Shown here in pieces: positions 55,931 through 64,000 of a DNA stretch of 64,000 bases. The notes under the pieces were generated by a model, which was not told where the DNA came from, searched no databases, and saw nothing but the letters and a program-made list of their open reading frames with translations. This DNA is from Eustoma russellianum (lineage: Eukaryota; Streptophyta; Magnoliopsida; Gentianales; Gentianaceae): contig AP025054.1 of assembly GCA_036186865.1 (NCBI GenBank), forward strand, positions 17,519,455-17,583,454. Reading direction: 5' to 3'. A program made the translations under genes and the position numbers. Positions within the stretch are counted from its first letter, which is position 1, and every line of letters begins with the position of its first letter.

Positions 55931-57486
55931 GCAGGTTACTCTATTCCACCGTTCTATCCTTTTCTTTTCGTTTGAGTATATTCATTTCAAGTTCAGTTGT
56001 GTCCTTCTTCTAGCCCTCATTCTACACGTCATTTGTCTATCATACAAAAAAAACATCCTAGGGTTTCTAAGTATTTGTCTTTTGCTGCATCTTGTCATTC
56101 ATCATTCAAATGTCATTCTTTTGTTTTCAATCTTGTCGTCACTATTTGATCTTTGTCATTTAAGCTTGAACAAGTTAGGGCAAATTGCATTTTGGTCTCA
56201 TTCAGCTTTCTTTTAAACGTTACAAACTATCAGCCTATAAAGCTTCCTCGGTTTCAAATCATCTTGTTGCTTCCGAAGCTTTTAGTTGGTTATGATTGTA
56301 TGCATCTTGTGATTCACATTGTGATCGATTTCATACTTTAAATCCAGTTAGTCCTACGTGTGTTTGTCTTCACAAGCCATTTTCAATATCAACAAAACCC
56401 TAAAACCATCTTCAATACCCATGGCCCAAACAAAACCCATCCAAACCCGAAACTAAAACTCACCAACCAGATTCCAAACTACCTTATTTACCCTCTTAAC
56501 AAAAAGTCCCAAACCAATTTTGCCAAACAAAATCAGATTCAAAAGTTCCCAACTCATTCGAAAAAACCCTAACCCTAGAATTTGAATTTTGTTCAATTCT
56601 GTCCTACACCCATCTATTATCCAAATTGACCACACAAATATTCAATTACCAACCCAAATAGCCATATATACCGTACATTCAATTCCTAAAACCCCAATCC
56701 CACAAATACCCAATAAAGTCCAAAACCCTGAAATGAAAACCCCAACCCTAACCCCAATTCCGCCCAACCTCAATTTCCCTCACTTTCCAAGGTTATTTTG
56801 TTGCAATTCAAGGTTGCAAACTGCAATTTAAAGTCATTGCACTATTCTGCCCAAAAACGAAAGTTCTGAATGCAAAACGCATGAAATTGCAATTTTGCCC
56901 CTAGTAAAAAAAAGAGAATCTGAACCTTGCTTACGTTGAAATAGCAAGAAAGGAAAGAAAAACAAAAGAACAAGAGAAAAGAAAAAGGGCAAAACGATTG
57001 TGCATCCTTTGAATTTTTTTTGTGCAATTTGACAACCTTGGATACCATCTTTCATTTCACTATACATAAGTCGTCCTACCATATTTATTTTCCTTATACT
57101 GCTCTTCTTGAACCAATCACACGCTTGGTTGCTCGATGATTGCATGACTTGAACCATTTTGTGGATAGTAAGTGCATAGAATCAAAATTAACTAAAGATC
57201 GCTCACGGTAAACCTTAGTTCATCTTTTGTTCAGCCTTATACATCAATTTTGATTGCTTATTTTCTTTGAATCTTAGTAGAAAAGTTCAAGTTTGTTTCC
57301 ATTTCACTTGATTCTGTTTTGATGCTATTTGGTGCAACTTGAAAGCAAAAGGGAGAAACAAGTGGAGATCGTTGTGATTTGGAGAAGCATTGGCAAAGCA
57401 CTTTCTTAATTCATCGCTTTGGATCTTACTAACTTCAGGTTATCCAAGAAGCAAAGTTGTAAGAAGCAAAGTTGTAAGAGAGTGGA
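55931..57486 (+). other. Element E leader, first part
   Basis: It is homologous to A's leader. It contains AACCCTAACCCTAG (about 56567-56580), a second CCCTAACCC motif (about 56740) and a 70-codon ORF at 56360-56572 related to A's 3272-3475 ORF. No protein domain is recognised. Confidence 0.83.
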
Positions 57487-57491
57487 AAGAA

Positions 57492-58947
57492 TGTTAGGAA
57501 ATCAACCGAGATCACTGCCAAACGCGCAGCGGAAAACAAAACTTGATCTCCGATTTCCTACCAAGGATCCATGTTGTTCGTTTAATTCGACAAAAGAAAT
57601 CAAAAACTACCTCCGTAGATTCGAAGTCTGCAGATGGAAGAGGTGCGAAATCACGAACACCCTCTGTCGGTATCCACACAAACGCTTCCGCCCGTAGTGC
57701 TAGCTCTTCAAACGGCGCGGCTGAAGAACTTGTTTTTCACAAAAACGATTCTAGGGTTTCTGTTGTTTTCCTGTGTATTTCGTATGTCTCTATGTACGAG
57801 ATACATAGATATATATACACTTATATGGATATTAAAACCGAGTCCTAATCGGTTTCGTTGATGCCAATCAAAATCCATATCAGATATGGATTCTGTCAGG
57901 ATATTCAGAATTCATATCAGATATAGATTCTCTCATTATTGTCTGACAGCATATATATATATACACACACACATATAACCACAAAAACGAAAATAATAAT
58001 AATAATATTAATAATAATTAATATCCAATATTAATATTATTAATATTAAAACGATAATAATAATAATAATTAATATCCAATATTAATATTATTAATATTA
58101 TTAATCTCAGCCTTACGCATTCTTGTGTGTGACCCGATAGGCCCATATTAATTGGTAGTTGATTAAATCTCTATTAAACCAACAAGTCGTAATTGGCCTC
58201 TAGCAAGGAATTACAACTACCCAATTAATACGAGTAAAGTCCAACAAGCCTAATAATAGTACATGCTTTAATCCCTTTGTCACACGATATCTAGTTTGAA
58301 CATAAGTCATGGTCAGCGTCATACTTATATAGTTCAAACATATGATTACTCGATCTCTAAGTAAACTGATAAAACAAATGATATTGATCACACTATCAAT
58401 TCATTTGAGCATGACCATGCATTTCACAGTCTCACTAATCGAGGGGACCAAAGATATCTCTCTCAAAAGAGAGGGACAAATTCTATCTTGATTGTTCAAT
58501 ATCCTCTACATAATTTCTATCACATTCAATCATGACCTTTATTATTATCCAGTTACGGATAATGTTTGATCATGTCAAAATATAATAGCCCTTATGTTGG
58601 AAACTATGACAATCTCAAGTCAAAGGATTAAAACATGACTATCATGAGATTTACTTATGACGCTAATCCATGTAGCAATCTCATGATGGGTCTATCCAAT
58701 ACACTGTTCTCTAACAAGTATCTATGAGATTGATTCGTATCACCATACACATAATCATCTTATGATCATCAAATCAATACTCATACTGATTATAAATTAT
58801 TTTATCTCCATAAAAATAATGAATCAGGGACATATATCAAAATTGTGTAACATACTAACCAACAATAATGATAATAAAACCTCTTTTATTAATAATAAAT
58901 GCATAACATAAATATCCAAATCATGGCCTAGGGCACATACACTAACA
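57492..58947 (-). repeat. Cop2: solo copia LTR
   Basis: 1456 bp in reverse orientation relative to Cop1, with intact ends (TGTTAG at 57492, CTAACA at 58947), the same 56-bp AT-rich duplication, and a perfect 5-bp duplication AAGAA (57487-57491 and 58948-58952). No internal copia sequence is attached, so this is the product of recombination between the two LTRs of a former element. It differs from the Cop1 LTRs more than they differ from each other. It splits E's leader. Confidence 0.95.
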
Positions 58948-58952
58948 AAGAA

Positions 58953-59068
58953 GAGAAAAAGCGATGTTCATATTTCGTTTTTTACTAATCACTTAACGTT
59001 CGTTTGTCTTTGTGTTAGTTTGGTTCTTTCCTTTTCTTTTGTTTTCGTTTAATCTATTTAGGTAAAAC
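58953..59068 (+). other. Element E leader, second part
   Basis: The leader continues after Cop2 up to the gag start, collinear with 6050-6161 of B. Confidence 0.83.
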
Positions 59069-62000
59069 ATGGGGAGCAGCACTCATTCCGCTTCTTGCAA
59101 GTCAAAGGAAGCCGACACTTTGGACAACACGCAACAACAAATACTGGATATGCTAAAGAAACTCATGCATGACAATGAGGTAATTAAACATCGATTGGAG
59201 AATGTTGAACGGAGCTACAAGATGAGTGATGGCCAAGGTACAAGCAGGGCCGTTCCCCTACCGCAACCAAGGCGTCAACCCCCCAGAAGAAATTGAGGAT
59301 GACAACCTTAGACCACCACACATTGAGCCAAGAAGGTTTGTTTCACCAACGCAACCAAGAAGGTACGCTCCAAGAAGGTACAATAATGATTACATTCCAT
59401 TTGAGCATGATGATTATGACTTTGATGACCACCCTCCCCGTGCTTACCAAAGACGCCAAAATCCCCTTTTCCCGCAAGATGACGATTTTCTCAAAACAAA
59501 AATAAATATTCAAACGTTTTATGGTGAAAGTAATGCGGAGGAATATTTGGAATGGGAAACGAGAGTGGATCTAATCTTTTCTTGTACCACCTACAGTGAA
59601 TTACAAAAAGTGAGGTACGTTTCCATTGAGTTTTCTGGTTACGCCCTAAATTGGTGGACAAATTTGTGTCCAAATAGGACTAAGACAAGTCAACCTCCAA
59701 TTGCCACTTGGGAAGAAATGAAGTTTGAAATGAGACAACGTTTTATCCTAAACAATTTTGAGAGTTCTATTTTCACAAGTTTGCAAAACTTAAGACAAGG
59801 TTCCAAAAGTGTAGACGAGTATTACAGAGAATTAGAAATTTTGTTGGAAAGGTGTCTAACTTGTAGAAACCCGAAGAAGCCACCAAGGCTCGTTTCTTAC
59901 ATGGTCTAAACAGGGAGATTGCGTAAAGGGTTGAGCTTCAACCTTACCTCGACCTCACAACCATGGTCCATATGGCTGAGAAGATTGAACACCAGCTAAA
60001 GGTACGTAGTTCGTCCAATTTCACTTCCACTTATCGTACTAATCAGTCTTCATCAAGGTTTTCCAGTAAGCCTTAAGGAACGGGAAGGTCACGGCCTACA
60101 GGAGGCCAAACACATGACCAAGATGTGTCACAAAGATTGGACAACCGTATGCAGTCCATACAAAAGCGAGACGACCTAGTCCAACAAAAGGCTCCTATCG
60201 GAAATTCTTTTGATCTCTCAAACATGTTTAGGGACATTAAATGCTATAAATGTCAAAGACGTGGTCACATAGAAAAGAGTGTCCTAATACAAAACGAATC
60301 ATGTTAATTGAGGAAACTAATGAATATGTGTCTGACTCCGAGCATGAAAACGAATCTGAGCATGATAATGAAATTGAATCTGAAGAGGATCTAGGCGCAC
60401 TAGATGATTTTGAGACTAAGGAATTTCTTGTTGTGCGTAGAGCTTTGAATGCATATCCTAAATTAGATGATCACGAACAACATAGAAAAAACATTTTCCA
60501 TATTCACTGCATGATAAATGGTAAAATGTGCACCATGATCATTGATTTTGATTCTTGTGCGAACGTGGCTAGCATCGAATTGGTAAGAAAACTGAATTTG
60601 CATATGACTAATCATCTGCATCCTTACAAACTTGCATGGTTAAATGATTGCGGTGAACCTAGCATAAGTAAACAAGTTTTGATTTCTCTTAGAATTGGTA
60701 GTTACAAAGATGATGTTTTATGTGATGTTGCACCAATGCATGCTAGTTATATCTTACTTGGTAGGCCATGGAAATTTGATCGACATGTGACATATGATGG
60801 ATATTTGAATCGTTACTCTTTCAGGTTGAATGGCAAACTTTACAAATTGCATGCACTTCCACCACACAAAGTCCACGAGGATCACCAATGCATGTCTAAG
60901 TCTAGGGCCGATCCTAAGGAAAAGAAGCTGAGAGAAAATTTGTGGAATGCATGAAAAGTGAGAACAAAAAACAAGAGAGCAAGGGAAAAGAGGTAGTACC
61001 CATAGGAGTCATCGAGTCCAAAAAGAAGTGTAGGTATTTTGCAAAGAAAAGAGAGGACACACGAGCCCTTTATAACAACCAAACCGTTCTTATTCTCATT
61101 CCCAAGGCGTGTCACCTTTCACTAGAAAAACTCCCACCAAATCTCCCTACCTCTGTTGTGTCCCTCATACAAGAGTACGAAGTTCTAATTCCCACCGAGC
61201 CACCATCTGGATTACCACCTATTAGAGGAGTAGAACACCAAATTGATTTTGTCCCAAGAGCCGTTTTACCAAATCGTCCTGGCCTATCGAGCCAACCCAG
61301 AAGAAACCAAGGAAATCCAAAGGCAAGTAGATGAGCTCCTAGCAAGTGGACAAGTACGAGAGAGCCTAAGCCCATCAGCCGTCCCTGTCATTTTAGTACC
61401 CAAAAAGGATGTAACTTAGAGAACGTGTACTGATTGATGTGCCGTAAACAAAATTACCGTTAAGTATAGGTACCCTATACCTAGGCTGGATGATATGTTG
61501 GATATGTTGCACGGATCTAGATTCTTCACCAAAATCGACCTTGAGCAGAGGTACTTCCAAGTACGAATTAGGGAAGGGGACGAATGGAAGACTGTATTCA
61601 AAACCAAGTTTGGGCTCTATGAGTGGTTAGTGATGCTCTTCGGGCTCACCAACGCCCCTAGCACCTTTTTGAGGCTAATGAATGAAGTCTTATGAGCGTT
61701 CATGGGACGATTTTTTGTTGTTTACTTTGACAATATTCTCATCTATTCCCGAACCATTGAAGACCACCTTGATCATATTAAAGCCGTTTTTGAGAAGCAT
61801 AAGCAAGAACAACTTTACGCCAACTTTAAGAAGTGCTCCTTTTGTCTGGAACGAGTAGTTTTCCTAGGCTTTGTCATTTCAGCTGAGGGAGTAGAGATGG
61901 ATGAGGAGATGGTTAGCTCAATTGTGGAGTGTCCTACACCTAAGAATGTAGGGTAAGTTCGCAGTTTCCATGGACTTGCAAGTTTTTATAGACGATTTGT

Positions 62001-63942
62001 CAAAGATTTTTCTTCCATAGTTGCACCCCTAAACGAATTTGTGAAAAAAGATGTGCCTTTTAGGTGGGAAGCGCCATAACAACAGGCATTTGATGAGCTT
62101 AAACGTAGGCTAACCACTGTACCCATACTTAGGTTACCAAATTTTGACGAGACTTTTGAGATCGAATGTGATGCAAGTGGAGTGGGTATAGGCGCAGTTT
62201 TGACCCAAGGTAAGAAACCCATAGCCTACTTTAGTGAGATGTTGAAAGGTGCTGCATTGAATTACTCTACATATGATAAGGAACTTTACGCCCTCGTGAG
62301 ATCCCTACAAACTTGGCAACACTATCTTCAATCTAGAGAGTTTGTGATCCACACTGACCACGAAAGCCTTGAGTATTTTAAAGGGCAAGGAAAGTTGAAC
62401 AAGAGACATGCCAGATGGGTAGAGTGCATAGAACAATTCCCTTACGTGATTAAGTACAAAGAAGGAAAGGACAATATAGCTGCCGATTCCCTCTCTAGGA
62501 GATACACATTAGTGACTACATTATCCTCACGTTTCTTAGGATTCGAATCACTTAAGGACTTATACCCAAATGACCATGATTTCAGCACCATGTTTGAGGC
62601 ATGTAAAGAGGCACCGTTTGGAAAATTCTACATACATGAGGGATACCTTTTCAAAGAACATAAGTTGTGTTCCCCAATCATCCCTACGAGAAGCATTGAC
62701 TAGAGAAGCCCATGGGGGAGGGTTAATGGGTCATTTCGGTGTGTTCAAAACCCTTGAAACCCTTAAGGAACATTTCTATTGGCCACACATGTGCGTAGAT
62801 GTTGAGAGGTTACGTGGTAGTTGCATCACTTGCAAACAAGCAAAATCCAAGTCCCAACCATATGGCCTATACACGCCCTTACCCGTCCCTGATTCCCCTT
62901 GGATTGACATTTCCATGGACTTTGTTTTAGGACTTCCTAGGTCTTGAGGGGGACGCGATAGCATTTATGTTGTGGTAGATAGATTTTCAAAGATGGCACA
63001 TTTTATTGCATGTAGGAAAGTTGATGATGCCACACATGTTGTTGACTTGTTCTTTAAAGAAATTGTGAGATTGCATGGCATGCCACGTACCGTTGTAAGT
63101 GATAGAGATATGAAATTTCTTAGTCATTTTTGGCGTGTTTTGTGGGCTAAACTCGGTACTCAATTGTTGTTTTCTACCACTGCTCACCCACAAACTGATG
63201 GACAAACTTAAGTAGTTAATCGTACTCTTTCTCAACTTTTGCGTGCCATTTTGTAAAAACAACTTAAACATTGGGAAGATTGTTTACCATATATCGAATT
63301 TGCATACAATAGGAGTGTCCATCATGGTACATTGCATAGCCCATTTTAAATCGTGTATGGGTTTAACCCCTTGTCTCCCCTTGATTTGATCTCTCTTCCC
63401 GTGCATGAACGTTCAAGTCTTGATGGTAAACAAAAAGCGGAAAAGATAAAGAAACTGCATGAACACGTTAAAACATAACTTGAAAAGAAAAACAAAGCTT
63501 ATGAAAGACGAGCTAACAAACATCGAAAACGAGTTGTGTTTAAACCTGGTGATTTAGTGTGGTTACATTTACGCATAGAACGATTTCCCAATGAGCGAAA
63601 GTCAAAACTGTTACCTAGAGTAGATGGACCTTTAAAGTTTTGAAACGCGTAGGTGACAATGCATACATCCTTGATCTTCCTGAAAGGTATGGTTCTATTT
63701 CGCCTACTTTTAATGTTGCTGACCTCACCCCTTTCACTAATGACCTTTTTGATTCGAGGACGAATCCTCTTGAGAAGGGGGGGATTGATGAGGATCAAGG
63801 ATCCCATCAAGAGGTCAAGGGCCCTATGACAAGAAGGAGGGCAAGAGAACTTTTTCATCAAGTTGCAACCTTCTTGTATAAGCATGTTCAAGATGAACCT
63901 AAGGTTCCATGGGTTCGTTTCATTCAACCCACCCTTTGAGCA
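59069..63942 (+). pseudogene. Element E gag-pol, complete in extent, heavily mutated
   Basis: It starts at MGSSTHSAS. Frameshifts occur near 59285, 59855, 60285, 60930 and 61280, and stops near 59925, 60076, 61419, 61435, 61694, 61956, 62078, 62946, 63210, 63256, 63348 and 63476; most are explained by single C-to-T or G-to-A changes. The protease triad is altered (I-D-F-D-S-C for I-D-S-G-S-C). RT reads Y-F-D-N for Y-F-D-D (about 61720). RNase H (62182-62500) and integrase (62570-63340) are recognisable. The last frame (63640-63939) reads through the polypurine tract (E-K-G-G-I-D-E-D) into the LTR with G-P-M-T-R-R-R-A-R-E-L. It is dead, but all domains are present in order. The 3' LTR overlaps from 63786. 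Confidence 0.92.
63774..63785 (+). other. Element E polypurine tract
   Basis: A seven-G run followed by AT (63777-63785) precedes the LTR. This length keeps the integrase tail in frame. Confidence 0.87.
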
Positions 63943-64000
63943 TTTATGAGTGTGCGTGTGTGTGCATTCTTTACTTTGAATTTTTCTTGTTTTCTTATGA
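63786..64000 (+). repeat. Element E 3' LTR, first 215 bp
   Basis: It starts TGATGAGGATCAAGG and matches 23559-23800, including the GTGTGCGTGTGTGTGC run. It continues past the window end. Confidence 0.93.

Noticed and set aside
56565..56750. Telomere-like CCCTAACCCTA motifs (also about 3078-3100)
   Set aside because: Only two units each, inside conserved element leaders; not an interstitial telomere array.
1..64000. A previously undescribed non-transposon system
   Set aside because: Every stretch over 300 bp could be assigned to an LTR, leader or gag-pol of one of four retrotransposon families. The unassigned 290 bp in H3's LTR is the only sequence without a relative in the window.

Overview
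The window is nuclear DNA of a flowering plant. It consists almost entirely of LTR retrotransposons inserted into one another. The evidence is Ty3/gypsy and Ty1/copia polyproteins, primer binding sites matching plant initiator tRNA-Met (TGGTATCAGAGC type), 1.2-1.5 kb LTRs bounded by TG...CA, and 5-bp target duplications. I see no host gene, tRNA, rRNA or CRISPR. Long gene-poor stretches are LTRs or element leaders. The species cannot be named from the sequence. This density of nesting is typical of plant heterochromatin, possibly pericentromeric.

Four repeat families are used below (letters are my labels). Family 1 (gypsy; LTR about 1.3-1.5 kb, TGATGAGGATCAAG...GCACGCATCA) gives elements A, B, C, D, J and E. 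Family 2 (gypsy; LTR about 1.43 kb, TGATAAGCCCC...GTGCA) gives F and the relic K. Family 3 (gypsy; LTR about 1.22 kb, TGATGAGC...GCTCATCA) gives H1 to H4. The copia family (LTR about 1.44 kb, TGTTAG...CTAACA) gives Cop1 and the solo LTR Cop2. In all three gypsy families the integrase C-terminus reads through the polypurine tract into the 3' LTR and carries a G-P-(I/M)-T-R-x-x-A-(K/R) motif, which resembles the CR motif of CRM-clade chromoviruses.

Layout. 1-5384: A (minus), inserted into the leader of B. 5385-20808: B (plus), split by the complete copia element Cop1 at 7854-16447. B itself sits in K, a family-2 pol relic (20809-22353). 22354-23558: 3' pol of J. 23559 onward: one LTR that serves both as J's 3' LTR and as E's 5' LTR. 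This LTR is split by F (24674-55569, TSD ATAAG) and resumes at 55570-55915. E then runs to its 3' LTR at 63786, which leaves the window; Cop2 (57492-58947) lies in E's leader.

Inside F (minus) lies H1 (28657-50059, plus), fused to a second family-3 fragment, H4 (50060-50800). Inside H1's reverse transcriptase lies H2 (34277-42044, minus), and inside H2's LTR lies C (36310-41697, minus). Inside H1's RNase H region lies D (42411-47729, minus), and inside D lies H3 (44278-46557, plus). The deepest chain is E > F > H1 > H2 > C, five levels.

The only intact polyprotein is Cop1's 1322-codon gag-pol, with all catalytic motifs present. The gypsy copies carry stops, frameshifts and deletions. C is the best preserved, with one frameshift over about 4.1 kb. 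LTR pairs compared by eye differ by about 1% (H1, D, Cop1) to 2-3% (F), which agrees with the nesting order.
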